Source: Streptomyces amritsarensis
Lineage (GTDB): Bacteria > Actinomycetota > Actinomycetes > Streptomycetales > Streptomycetaceae
Reading direction: 5' to 3'
NCBI RefSeq assembly: GCF_001953875.1
Contig: NZ_MQUR01000021.1
Location: forward strand, 22,643-86,642
DNA: 64,000 nt
Of this stretch, positions 19,055 to 27,330 are shown piece after piece (within the stretch, counting starts at the first letter, position 1; each line of letters begins with the position of its first letter). The notes under the pieces are model-generated. The model saw only the letters and a list, made by a program, of their open reading frames with translations. It was not told the DNA's origin and searched no databases. Position numbers and translations under genes: made by a program.

Positions 19055-21973
19055 ATGCCGGCGCAGACGCAGTGGCCGCCACCGGCACAGGCACAGCCGC
19101 AGCCGGAAGCGCGGCCGCAGCCCGGCACGCGGGCGCCCGCGCGGCCGCAGCCGGTGCCGTACGCATCCGCGCTGCTGCGGCATGCCGCCGTCTTCCTGCC
19201 CGCGGCCGTCCCCCGGGAGGGACGGGTCGCCTTCTGGTCGCCCGACGGCCTGCCCCTGCCCGAGACGGGCACACCGGCGCCGCTCACCGTCGTACGGCCG
19301 CACGGCACGGGGGTCCGCAGCCGGACCGTGCCCGCGGTGACCTTCTCCGTCGCCGCCGCCCTGCCCCTCCTCACGCCGGCCCCCCGCAGCCCCGCCGCGC
19401 ACCCCGCCACCCGGGCCTGGGGCACCGCCGCCACGCAGGCCCTCACGCTGGCCGCGCGCGGCCGGCTGCTCCCCGGGCTCACCCCCGAGGGCGTCGACGC
19501 CTGGCGGGCGGGCCCGCTCGACGCCGCGGACATCGCCCACCTGAGGGCGGTCGCCGCCGCGCTGCCCCACGAGGGTTACGCCACGCCCCTCACCGGGCGC
19601 CGCCCGCTCCAGCTGCCCGAACCGGAGGCGCTGGTCCGCGCGTTCCTCGACGCCGTCGCCGACAGCCTGCCCCGCACCCCGGCGGCCGCCGTCGCCGCCG
19701 GACTGCCGTTCGCCGCCCGGGAACCGCAGCGGGTGCCCGGGATACAGGAGTGGGCCGCGCAGGTCGCGGCCGGATCCGACACCGGGGTCGGGCTCTCGCT
19801 CCGGCTCGACCTGTCCTCCTTCCGCCTCTTCGACGAGGCGGAGGGGGAGGAGGTCCGGCGCGCCGGGGCCGCCGTCGTCCAGGTCCACAGCCTCGCCGAC
19901 CCGACGCTGGTCACCGACGCCGGACAGCTGTGGGCCGGCACCGCGGGGGTCGGCTTCGGTCCCCGCGCCCGGATCGACGCCGTGCTCGCGCTGCGCCGGG
20001 CCGCCCGGGTCTGGCCGCCGCTGCTGCGGCTGCTGGAGCAGCCCGTGCCCGACGCCCTGGCACTGTCCGACCCCGAGCTGGAAGACCTGCTGGGGGCCGC
20101 CGCGAACCGCCTGGCGGCCGCCGGGGTCGTCGTCCACTGGCCGCGCGACCTGGCCCGTACGCTGTCCGCGACCGCCGTCGTACGGTCCACCGCGCCCGGG
20201 TCCGCCACCGACGGGACGGCCTTCTTCGACGCGGAACACCTCTTCGCCTTCTCCTGGGAACTGGCCCTCGGCGGCGACCGCCTCACCCCGGGCGAGATGG
20301 ACGCGCTGGCACAGGCCCACCGGCCCGTCGTGCGGCTGCGCGACCAGTGGGTGCGGGTCGACCCGGAGCTGGTGCGCAAGGCACGCAAGCGGGAACTGGG
20401 CCTGCTGGACCCGGTGGACGCGCTGGCCGCCGCCCTGTCGGGGACCGCGGAGGTCGGCGGCGAGCAGGTCGAGGCGGTGCCGGTGGGAGCGCTGGCCGCG
20501 CTCCGGGAGCGGCTGACGGGGGAGTTGGCGCCGCTGCCGCAGCCCGCCGCGCTCAGGGCCACCCTGCGCGACTACCAGGCGCGCGGCCTGGCCTGGCTGG
20601 ATCTGATGACCTCCCTCGGCCTCGGCGGCTGCCTCGCCGACGACATGGGCCTCGGCAAGACCGTCACCCTCATCGCGCTGCACCTGCACCGGGACCGCCG
20701 GGAGCCGACGCTCGTCGTGTGCCCGGCCTCCCTCCTGGGCAACTGGCAGCGTGAGATCGAGAAGTTCGCGCCCGGTACCCCCGTGCGCCGATTCCACGGC
20801 GGCGGCCGCAGCACCGAGGACCTGACGTCCTGCGAGGGCGGGTTCGTCCTCACCACCTACGGGACGATGCGCGCCAGCGCCGCCCAGCTCGCCGAGCAGC
20901 GCTGGGGCATGGTCGTCGCCGACGAGGCGCAGCACGTCAAGAACCCCCACTCGGCGACCGCGAAGGCACTGCGCACGATCCCGGCGCCGGCCCGGGTGGC
21001 ACTGACCGGCACCCCGGTGGAGAACAACCTCTCCGAGCTGTGGGCGCTGCTCGACTGGACCACGCCGGGCCTGCTGGGCCCGCTGACCGCCTTCCGGGCC
21101 CGCCACGCCCGGCCGGTGGAGCACCAGCAGGAGGAGGACGGCGGCAACGAGGCCGCGGTCGCCCGGCTGGCCGCGCTCGTACGGCCGTTCCTGCTGCGGC
21201 GCAAGAAGTCCGACCCCGGCATCGCGCCCGAGCTGCCGCCGAAGACGGAGACCGACCACCCGGTGTCCCTCACCCGGGAGCAGGTCTCGCTCTACCAGGC
21301 CGCGGTCGACGAGGCGATGGCGGTGATCGAGGCCAGCGAGGGCATGGAGAGACGCGGCATGATCATGAAGCTGCTGGCCTCGCTCAAGCAGATCTGCAAC
21401 CACCCCGCGCAGTACCTGAAGGAGGAGCAGCCGAGGCTCCCGCACCGCTCGGGCAAGCTCGCCCTGCTGGACGAGCTGCTGGACACGATCGTCGCCGAGG
21501 GCGGCTCGGTGCTGGTCTTCACCCAGTACGTGACGATGGCCCGGCTCATCGAGCGGCACCTGTCGGCGCGCGGCATCGCCTCCCAGCTCCTGCACGGCGG
21601 CACCCCGGTCCCGCGCCGCGAGGAGCTCGTGGACCGCTTCCAGGCCGGCGAGGTCCCCGTGTTCCTGCTGTCCCTCAAGGCCGCGGGCACCGGCCTGAAC
21701 CTCACCCGCGCCGGCCACGTCGTCCACTTCGACCGCTGGTGGAACCCGGCCGTCGAGGAACAGGCCACCGACCGCGCCTACCGCATCGGCCAGACCCAGC
21801 CCGTGCAGGTCCACCGCATCATCGCCGAGGGCACCGTCGAGGACCGCATCGCCGAGATGCTGGAGGCGAAGCGGGCCCTGGCCGAGGCCGTCCTCGGCTC
21901 CGGCGAGGCGGCGCTGACCGAGCTGACCGACCGTGAGCTCGCGGATCTCGTCTCCCTGCGCAGGCCCGCATGA
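19055..21973 (+). CDS. SNF2-family DEAD/DEAH-box helicase
   Basis: 972 aa. A Pro/Gln-rich N-terminus and a bacterial SNF2-associated domain (to about residue 480) precede the motor. Walker A is in DDMGLGKTVTLIALHL (about 529-544), motif II is VVADEAQHVKNP (DEAQ near 623), motif III is LTGTPVENNLSELW, and the C-terminal lobe has VFTQYVTMARLIERHL, SLKAAGTGLNL and DRAYRIGQ. Such ATPases translocate on duplex DNA or remodel DNA-protein complexes. The stop overlaps the next start as ATGA, so it is translationally coupled to the SWIM protein. A damage-type promoter upstream suggests a repair role. Confidence 0.92.
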   Translation: MPAQTQWPPPAQAQPQPEARPQPGTRAPARPQPVPYASALLRHAAVFLPAAVPREGRVAFWSPDGLPLPETGTPAPLTVVRPHGTGVRSRTVPAVTFSVAAALPLLTPAPRSPAAHPATRAWGTAATQALTLAARGRLLPGLTPEGVDAWRAGPLDAADIAHLRAVAAALPHEGYATPLTGRRPLQLPEPEALVRAFLDAVADSLPRTPAAAVAAGLPFAAREPQRVPGIQEWAAQVAAGSDTGVGLSLRLDLSSFRLFDEAEGEEVRRAGAAVVQVHSLADPTLVTDAGQLWAGTAGVGFGPRARIDAVLALRRAARVWPPLLRLLEQPVPDALALSDPELEDLLGAAANRLAAAGVVVHWPRDLARTLSATAVVRSTAPGSATDGTAFFDAEHLFAFSWELALGGDRLTPGEMDALAQAHRPVVRLRDQWVRVDPELVRKARKRELGLLDPVDALAAALSGTAEVGGEQVEAVPVGALAALRERLTGELAPLPQPAALRATLRDYQARGLAWLDLMTSLGLGGCLADDMGLGKTVTLIALHLHRDRREPTLVVCPASLLGNWQREIEKFAPGTPVRRFHGGGRSTEDLTSCEGGFVLTTYGTMRASAAQLAEQRWGMVVADEAQHVKNPHSATAKALRTIPAPARVALTGTPVENNLSELWALLDWTTPGLLGPLTAFRARHARPVEHQQEEDGGNEAAVARLAALVRPFLLRRKKSDPGIAPELPPKTETDHPVSLTREQVSLYQAAVDEAMAVIEASEGMERRGMIMKLLASLKQICNHPAQYLKEEQPRLPHRSGKLALLDELLDTIVAEGGSVLVFTQYVTMARLIERHLSARGIASQLLHGGTPVPRREELVDRFQAGEVPVFLLSLKAAGTGLNLTRAGHVVHFDRWWNPAVEEQATDRAYRIGQTQPVQVHRIIAEGTVEDRIAEMLEAKRALAEAVLGSGEAALTELTDRELADLVSLRRPA

Positions 21974-23175
21974 TCACCGCGCGGGACGACCGCCGCCGCA
22001 CCTTCGAGACCGTGCCCGCCGGGGCGGAGGCCGTCAGCTGGTGGGGCCGGGCCTGGGTGTCCGCGCTGGAAGACGCCTCGGGCGATCCGGCCCGCCTGGC
22101 CCGGGGCCGCGGCTATGCCGCGGCCGGGCACGTCGACGCGGTGACGGTCACCCCCGGCCGGATCGTCGCGTACGTCAGGGGCAGCAGACCCCGCCCGTAC
22201 CGTACCGAGCTGACCCTGCCCGCCTTCACGGACCCGCAGTGGAGCGAGCTGCTGGAAGAGGTCGCGGCCGACCCGGCGGCGCTCGGAGCCCTCCTGGAGC
22301 GCGAGGTCCCGCAGTCGCTGGCGGGGACCGTCCTGCCCGGCGTCCGTGAACTCGTCCCGCGCTGCTCCTGCCCGGACGTCGGGCGTCCGCCGTGCAAGCA
22401 CGCTGCCGCCCTCTGCCACCGTGCGGCCCGCCTCCTCGACGAGGACCCGTTCGTCCTGCTGCTCCTGCGCGGGCGGGGCGAGCGGGAGCTGCTGGAGGAC
22501 CTCACCCGCCGCAACGCCGCCCACGCCGCACGCGAACAGCCCGACACCGCTGCGGACTTCCCCGGCGTCGCCGCCCGGGAGGCGCTCGCCCGCACCGTGC
22601 TGCCGCCGCTGCCCGCGCCGCTCGCCGCCCCCGCCGCGGCCGGCCTGCCGCCCGCCTACCCGGCCGACCCGGCGGCGCCGGACCCCCTCGTCCTCGACCA
22701 GCTCGCCTCCGACGCGGCCGCCCGCGCTCTCGCACTGCTCACGACCGGTGAGGATCCGATCGCCGGGCTCTCCCTCTGGCAGGACGCTGTACGGCTGGCC
22801 TCCGCCGAGCCCACGTCCGGCCTGACGGGTGCGGCCCGCACCCTGTATCGGGACCTGGCCCGCGCCACCGGGCGCACCACCACCGATCTCGCGCGGGCCG
22901 CGGCGGCCTGGCGCCAGGGCGGCCGCCCGGCCCTCGCCGCCCTCGAAGAGCCCTGGGATCCGCCGGCCGGCCCCTTCGACCGGGCCCGCCCGGCGCTCCT
23001 CGCCGCGTCGCAGGGCGCCTTCCGCCCCGACCGCAACCGCCTGACGTCCCCCACCCGCCAGCTCCGGCTCGGCCGTGACGCCCTCTGGTACGCCTATGAG
23101 TCCCGCCCGGACGGGGACGACTGGTGGCCCACCGGCCGCCCCTCCCCGGACCCGGTCAGCGCCCTGCTGGGCTGA
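21970..23175 (+). CDS. SWIM zinc-finger family protein
   Basis: 401 aa, coupled to the SNF2 helicase by a 4-nt ATGA overlap. The SWIM motif C-x-C-x(n)-C-x-H is CSCPDVGRPPCKHAAAL (about residues 136-152). SWIM domains bind zinc and contact DNA or proteins, and in bacteria they repeatedly accompany SNF2 helicases. The N-terminal part (SWWGRAWVSALED, RLARGRGYAAAGHVDAVTV) is typical of these partners. The rest is Ala-rich and helical with no catalytic motif. The 3' end overlaps the converging HAD gene by 20 bp. Confidence 0.9.
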   Translation: MITARDDRRRTFETVPAGAEAVSWWGRAWVSALEDASGDPARLARGRGYAAAGHVDAVTVTPGRIVAYVRGSRPRPYRTELTLPAFTDPQWSELLEEVAADPAALGALLEREVPQSLAGTVLPGVRELVPRCSCPDVGRPPCKHAAALCHRAARLLDEDPFVLLLLRGRGERELLEDLTRRNAAHAAREQPDTAADFPGVAAREALARTVLPPLPAPLAAPAAAGLPPAYPADPAAPDPLVLDQLASDAAARALALLTTGEDPIAGLSLWQDAVRLASAEPTSGLTGAARTLYRDLARATGRTTTDLARAAAAWRQGGRPALAALEEPWDPPAGPFDRARPALLAASQGAFRPDRNRLTSPTRQLRLGRDALWYAYESRPDGDDWWPTGRPSPDPVSALLG

Positions 23176-23704
23176 GACCCTCCGCCCAGCGGTTCAGGGC
23201 GGTGAAGTCCCGGTCCCGCAGGCCGTGACGGGGGTGGACGCGCAGCAGGAGGGCCGGGGCCGGATGGTGGGCGTCCACCCAGGCCCGGTCCTGCGGGGTG
23301 ATCATGTCGTCGACCCAGGCGAACGGGCGGCCGGCCGCCCAGTCCCGCAGGTGCCGGGTCTTCCAGGAGAGGCCGTCGGGGTCCTCGGCGAACAGTTCGG
23401 GCCACTCGACGACCGACAGGTCGCCGGGAAGCCCGATGTGCGGGGAGATCAGGGTGTTGGCCTGGTGCGTCCAGGCCGTGGCCCAGGCGATCTCGAAGGG
23501 CAGGGCCAGCAGCCGGGCGCCGTGGGAGGGGTGGAGGCGGACCCGTGCGCCGCGCCTGGCCCTGCGGGTCTCCGGATCGCGGTAGGAGAGCCAGACGTCC
23601 GGCCACATGCGGTGGCTCCGGTAGCCGCGCAGGCCGGCGGAGAGGGAGCGGAAGGGGTTGAGCGGGCCGTCCACGTCGAGGAGCAGCAGCGGGCGTTCAG
23701 TCAT
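23156..23704 (-). CDS. HAD-like domain protein
   Basis: 182 aa. The N-terminal LLLLDVDGPLNPF is HAD motif I (DxDG). RPFAWVDDMIT, with two aspartates, resembles the motif IV metal site. It is probably a small phosphatase-like hydrolase; the substrate is unknown. The ATG lacks a clear Shine-Dalgarno: the upstream sequence is a short direct repeat of GTACCCA units (23707-23727). The start fits the fold well because motif I begins at residue 6. It is divergent from the chaplin gene. Confidence 0.75.
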   Translation of the reverse strand: MTERPLLLLDVDGPLNPFRSLSAGLRGYRSHRMWPDVWLSYRDPETRRARRGARVRLHPSHGARLLALPFEIAWATAWTHQANTLISPHIGLPGDLSVVEWPELFAEDPDGLSWKTRHLRDWAAGRPFAWVDDMITPQDRAWVDAHHPAPALLLRVHPRHGLRDRDFTALNRWAEGLSPAGR

Positions 23705-23729
23705 GAAGTACCCAGTACCCAGTACACGA

Positions 23730-23769
23730 TTGAGTGAAATGCCTACCGCTTCTATAACCCGTACGGGTT
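23730..23769 (+). promoter_or_regulatory. Chaplin-gene promoter overlapped by a 14-bp palindrome
   Basis: TTGAGT (23730-23735), a 17-bp spacer, TATAAC (23753-23758). The perfect palindrome AACCCGTACGGGTT (23756-23769) covers the end of the -10 box and the expected start of transcription, a classic repressor position. Confidence 0.65.
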
Positions 23770-23830
23770 CGGAGGCGTTGTTTCCGGTGCGGGGCTGGGC
23801 CCCGAAATCCACCGGAAGGCAGGGAAAGTG

Positions 23831-24529
23831 ATGCGTCACAGTCGTCGAAGTGGCCTGATCGCAACGGTCGTTGCAGGCGGCGGCCTGGCCGTCGCGGGCG
23901 TGAGCGGGCTCGCCCACGCCGACGCGGACGCCGTCGGCACGGCCGAGCGGTCGCCCGGTCTGCTGTCCGGGAACCTGGTGCAGCTGCCCGTGAACGTCCC
24001 GGTGAACCTCTGCGGCAACACCGTGAACGTCGTCGGCGTGCTGAATCCCGCGGCCGGGAACCGCTGTGCGAACGACGCGCGGGGCGGCGGCGACACGGGC
24101 ACGTCGCAGCAGGGCGGCGGGAACGGCGGGGGTGCGGTGGCAGAGGGCCGCGGAAAGGATTCTCCGGGCGTATTGTCCGGCAATGGGATCCAGCTCCCGG
24201 TCGACCTCCCGCTGAACGTCAGCGGCAATTCCGTCAACGTGGTAGGCATCGGGAACCCCGCGCACGGCAACACGTCCGTCAACGTCGAGAAGCCCACCGA
24301 GGGCAAGCCGGTCCAGCCGCCCGTCGTCGAGAAGCCGGTCACCCCGGTCACCCCGGTCAAGCCGGCCACCCCCGCCACGCCGGTCGTCCCGGTCACCGAG
24401 GCCCAGCCGCCGCGGCACAGTGAGGCGCTCGCCCACACCGGCGCCGACGGCGCCGGCTACCTGCTGCCCGCGGGTGGAGCCCTGCTGCTCGGCGGTGTCC
24501 TCCTCTACCGCCGCTTCCGGCTCAACTAG
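23831..24529 (+). CDS. Long chaplin with two chaplin domains and sortase signal
   Basis: 232 aa. Signal peptide (residues 1-30, cut near AHA). Two chaplin domains at about 38-80 and 112-155 (SPGLLSGNLVQLPVNVPVNLCGN, split here as LLSGNLVQ and VNVPVNLCGN; then GVLSGNGIQLPVDLPLNVSGN, seen as VLSGNGIQ and LPLNVSGNSVN). The first domain keeps its two cysteines (LCGN, NRCAND); the second has Ser or Asn instead. A Pro/Val-rich wall spacer leads to the sorting signal LAHTG (near 205), a membrane helix and RRFRLN. Long chaplins are attached to the wall by class E sortases and help make aerial hyphae hydrophobic. AGGGA lies 5 nt before the ATG. Confidence 0.92.
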   Translation: MRHSRRSGLIATVVAGGGLAVAGVSGLAHADADAVGTAERSPGLLSGNLVQLPVNVPVNLCGNTVNVVGVLNPAAGNRCANDARGGGDTGTSQQGGGNGGGAVAEGRGKDSPGVLSGNGIQLPVDLPLNVSGNSVNVVGIGNPAHGNTSVNVEKPTEGKPVQPPVVEKPVTPVTPVKPATPATPVVPVTEAQPPRHSEALAHTGADGAGYLLPAGGALLLGGVLLYRRFRLN

Positions 24530-25220
24530 CCTCGCTCCGCGGCAGGGTGCGCCACCCGTCGAGGATGGCGTCGATCCGCGGAGCCAGCCGGGCGCGGGCC
24601 GCGAAGCGGGGCACGCCCGCCATCAGCAGGGCGTCGTACTCGGTGTCGGTGTGCCGGACCGCAGCCCGCACCGCCACCGAGACCGCCGCCTCGTCCAGGG
24701 CCCGACCCGCCGCGGTGCGGCCCACCCGGCCGCTGCCGCGCAGCGAGGCGTGGGTGGCGATCGCCACGGCCCGGTCGGCCGGGCAGCCGGGGAACAGCCG
24801 CACGATCTCGGCGGCGAAGGCCGCCGTGAACCGGACGTCCTGCGCAGCACGGCGCAGCCGGTCGCGTTCCCGGCGGCGCGCCCGCGCCTCGGAGTCGGCG
24901 AGACAGGCGCGCTCCGCGTCCGCCAGAGCGGCTTCCTCGACCAGGAGCCCGAGGCGCTCGTAGCGGCGGCGGCGCCTGTTGAAGCGGACCACGACGGCGG
25001 AGAGCGAACTGGCCTCGCGGGAGCGTCGGGTGAGCGCGGCGTCCCCGCGCGGAAGGTAGACGAGATGCCCCAGATCCGCGCAGTCCAGGCACCGGGGCAC
25101 ACCGGCCTCGCGGACCAGGTGCCGCAGGGGACCCTGCCGGCACTCCGCGCAGTGGATCTGCTTCGCAGACTCGAACACGACCAGGCTCATACAGGTGTGA
25201 TACCGCCCCACGGGCCTCAT
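24522..25220 (-). CDS. DUF2293 domain-containing protein
   Basis: 232 aa. An N-terminal zinc-ribbon-like part has CAEC (HCAECRQGPLRHL) and CLDC (PRCLDCADLGHL) about 20 residues apart. A basic helical middle follows (RFNRRRRRYERLG, ARARRRERDRLRR), then the DUF2293 core (FAAEIVRLFPGCPADRAVAIATHAS, SGRVGRTAAGRAL, VRAAVRHTDTEYDALLM). The function is unknown; the metal ribbon plus basic helices suggest nucleic-acid binding. The ATG at 25220 has AGGTGAT just upstream; an in-frame ATG at 25190 is possible but lacks a Shine-Dalgarno. The stop overlaps the chaplin gene by 8 bp. Confidence 0.82.
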   Translation of the reverse strand: MRPVGRYHTCMSLVVFESAKQIHCAECRQGPLRHLVREAGVPRCLDCADLGHLVYLPRGDAALTRRSREASSLSAVVVRFNRRRRRYERLGLLVEEAALADAERACLADSEARARRRERDRLRRAAQDVRFTAAFAAEIVRLFPGCPADRAVAIATHASLRGSGRVGRTAAGRALDEAAVSVAVRAAVRHTDTEYDALLMAGVPRFAARARLAPRIDAILDGWRTLPRSEAS

Positions 25221-25261
25221 ATCACCTGGTGGTGAAGGGCGGTTGAGGTTTCACCGACTCT

Positions 25262-25290
25262 TTCGTGATCGGCCTGATCACTCCTACGGT
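25262..25290 (+). promoter_or_regulatory. Cupin-gene promoter with palindrome in the spacer
   Basis: TTCGTG (25262-25267), 17 bp, TACGGT (25285-25290). The inverted repeat GTGATC-N5-GATCAC (25265-25281) fills the spacer, where a dimeric regulator would control access. Confidence 0.55.
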
Positions 25291-25338
25291 GGGCCCTGGT
25301 CCGCCGACCGCGGGGGCCGGTCCACGGAGGAGGAGCAC

Positions 25339-25737
25339 ATGGGCGCACGACGGACGACGACGGCACGGCCGCCGGTGATCGGCTTCGGCATGAGCACCGG
25401 AAGGGCATGCGTCACCACGGTCCCGGCCGGCCACGAGATCGTCATCCCGCCGGGCGGCTGCACCGGCTGGCACTACCACCGGGTGCGGCTCGAAGCCGTC
25501 GTCCTGGCCGGCACCCTGACCCGGATCCTGCACGACCTCACCGTCGAAGTGCACCGGCCCGGAACCGCGTTCGTGGAACCGGCAGGCATCGGCCACATAC
25601 ACCTGGGCCACAACCTCGGCACCGAGCCGGTCGTGCTCCACGTGACCCCCCGGCTGCCCGAGGGGACCCCGTTCTCCATACCCACGCCGGCCCCCTCCGG
25701 TGCCACACCGGAGGTCTGCCGGCAACACCCCCACTGA
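25339..25737 (+). CDS. Cupin domain-containing protein
   Basis: 132 aa; ATG preceded by GGAGGAGGAG. A single beta-barrel cupin: motif 1 is PPGGCTGWHYHRVRLEAVVLAG (metal histidines in WHYH, residues about 40-44) and motif 2 is around GTAFVEPAGIGHIHLGHNLG (His near 88). Small single cupins bind a metal and may act as sensors, isomerases or dioxygenases; none can be assigned here. It stands alone between the divergent DUF2293 gene and the converging WGR gene. Confidence 0.85.
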   Translation: MGARRTTTARPPVIGFGMSTGRACVTTVPAGHEIVIPPGGCTGWHYHRVRLEAVVLAGTLTRILHDLTVEVHRPGTAFVEPAGIGHIHLGHNLGTEPVVLHVTPRLPEGTPFSIPTPAPSGATPEVCRQHPH

Positions 25738-25782
25738 GCCGCCGCCGCGTACGGGCCACCGCGTACGGGCCGCCGCGTACGC

Positions 25783-27237
25783 TCACACCAGTCGGCGAAT
25801 CTCCCCGCGGACCCGGTAGAAACCCCCGGAGGCCGCATGCAGGCCGTCGACCACGTACCGGGCGCCGACCTCCCTGATCCCCCGCGGGAACTGCACGTTC
25901 CAGGAGGACTCGAAGCCGCTCGACACCACCTGCACCCGCATCCGGCCGCCCTGCTGGACGCACTCCACCACCACACCGCCCGCCGGATCCGAGGCCACCG
26001 CGGCCATCGAGACCGTCGCCACCGCCGAGGCCGACGCGGCCGGGGTGAACACCGGCAGCGCAGCCGCCGACTTCACGTCCATCGGCGCGGGCACCGAACC
26101 CTGCTGGGCCGCCGCGATGGCCTGCTCGCTCGCGTCCACGCAGACCAGCGAGCCGTCCGTGGTCACCAGATACAGCCGCCCGTCCAAATACTGCATCGAC
26201 AGCGCCGACCCGCCACCGGTCCCCAGCTTCCACAGCCGGTTGCCGCCCGCGTCGAAGCAGTAGACCGAGGAGGAGGAGTCGCCCGCGAAGACGTGGCGGC
26301 CGTCCGGCGAGGTCGCGCACGAATACACCGCCGCGTCGCACCGGTAGGTGGCCTCCGTCGCCCCCGAGGCCTTCGACAGCCGCTGCACGGTGTTGCGGAC
26401 CGTACCCGCGTACACCGAGTGCTCCTCCTGCCAGCCGAACAGGACACCGCCCGGGGTGGCGCTGTGCCACAACTGCCCGGTGCCGTCGGCCGCGTAGGCC
26501 GTCACGCCGGCGCTGTGCCCGTGGTACACGGCCCGCTCGTCGGCCCGGACCATCCACGCACCCGTCCCCGAGGACTTCCGCGACCACTGGTGCTCGTCCT
26601 CGTGGTCGATGACGGTCAGACCGCCGTTCGCGTCGGAGACGTTCAGCACCCCCTCGTGGATGTCCAGCCAGTAGATGTCCACGTCCGCCGCGATGGCGTA
26701 GGCACCGAAGGGGACCTTCGACGACAGGTCGTACACCGTGCCGTCGTCGCAGCCCGCGTATATCCAGAAATCGTCCGCCACCAGGCACTTCACCCCGTCC
26801 GGCAGCGAATAGCGGGCCAGCACCTCACCCCCGTGGCTCAGCGTGTACACGTCTCCCGCCTGGTTGCCGACCCAGCAGCGGTCCTCGTCGACGTGGATCC
26901 CGAAGGCCGCGGAACCGGTCCGGAAACGCCACAGCACCGGGGCGACGGCACGCGCCGTCGAAGGAGCCGACGACACCTGGCGGCGCGTCACCGCACGGGC
27001 GGCGCGCTGCCCCTGCACGGCCGGGGCATACCCCTTGCGGACCTTCTCGCCGATCTTCTTGGCGGCGGCCGCCCGGGCCTTGTCGACCGTCGGGAACGAG
27101 GAGCTCTGCACCTGGCCCGGCGCGCCGATCCGTCCGTAGCGCACGCAGACGGCCGTGCCGTCCACGGTCACCTCGTAGAACTTGTGCGCCCCGCCGCCGT
27201 CCTGCGACAGCTCCAGATACGTCGTCTCCCGAGCCAT
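25783..27237 (-). CDS. WGR domain fused to a PQQ-like beta-propeller
   Basis: 484 aa; ATG preceded by GGGGAGGGG. Residues 1-80 are a WGR domain (FYEVTVDGTAVCVRYGRIG, then TVDKARAAAAKKIGEKVRKGY), the module that senses DNA ends in PARPs and also occurs in bacterial regulators. After a linker, residues about 105-360 show at least six PQQ/WD-like blades (VGNQAGDVYTLSHGGEVLARY, AGCDDGTVYDLS, VSDANGGLTVIDHEDEHQW, AGTVRNTVQRLSKASG, AGDSSSSVYCFDAGGNRLWKL, LVTTDGSLVCVDASEQ). The Ala/Val-rich C-terminus ends in another strand region. There is no signal peptide or helicase domain. The function is unknown; a cytoplasmic nucleic-acid-linked sensor or scaffold is inferred. Confidence 0.85.
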   Translation of the reverse strand: MARETTYLELSQDGGGAHKFYEVTVDGTAVCVRYGRIGAPGQVQSSSFPTVDKARAAAAKKIGEKVRKGYAPAVQGQRAARAVTRRQVSSAPSTARAVAPVLWRFRTGSAAFGIHVDEDRCWVGNQAGDVYTLSHGGEVLARYSLPDGVKCLVADDFWIYAGCDDGTVYDLSSKVPFGAYAIAADVDIYWLDIHEGVLNVSDANGGLTVIDHEDEHQWSRKSSGTGAWMVRADERAVYHGHSAGVTAYAADGTGQLWHSATPGGVLFGWQEEHSVYAGTVRNTVQRLSKASGATEATYRCDAAVYSCATSPDGRHVFAGDSSSSVYCFDAGGNRLWKLGTGGGSALSMQYLDGRLYLVTTDGSLVCVDASEQAIAAAQQGSVPAPMDVKSAAALPVFTPAASASAVATVSMAAVASDPAGGVVVECVQQGGRMRVQVVSSGFESSWNVQFPRGIREVGARYVVDGLHAASGGFYRVRGEIRRLV

Positions 27238-27330
27238 GACAGACCCCTCCCCGAAAGCCGGGCCACCGGCGCCCTTTCCGCGGTGATCCCTCGTGGGGAA
27301 AAGCTAGGGCCGAGCACTGACAATGGGCCG

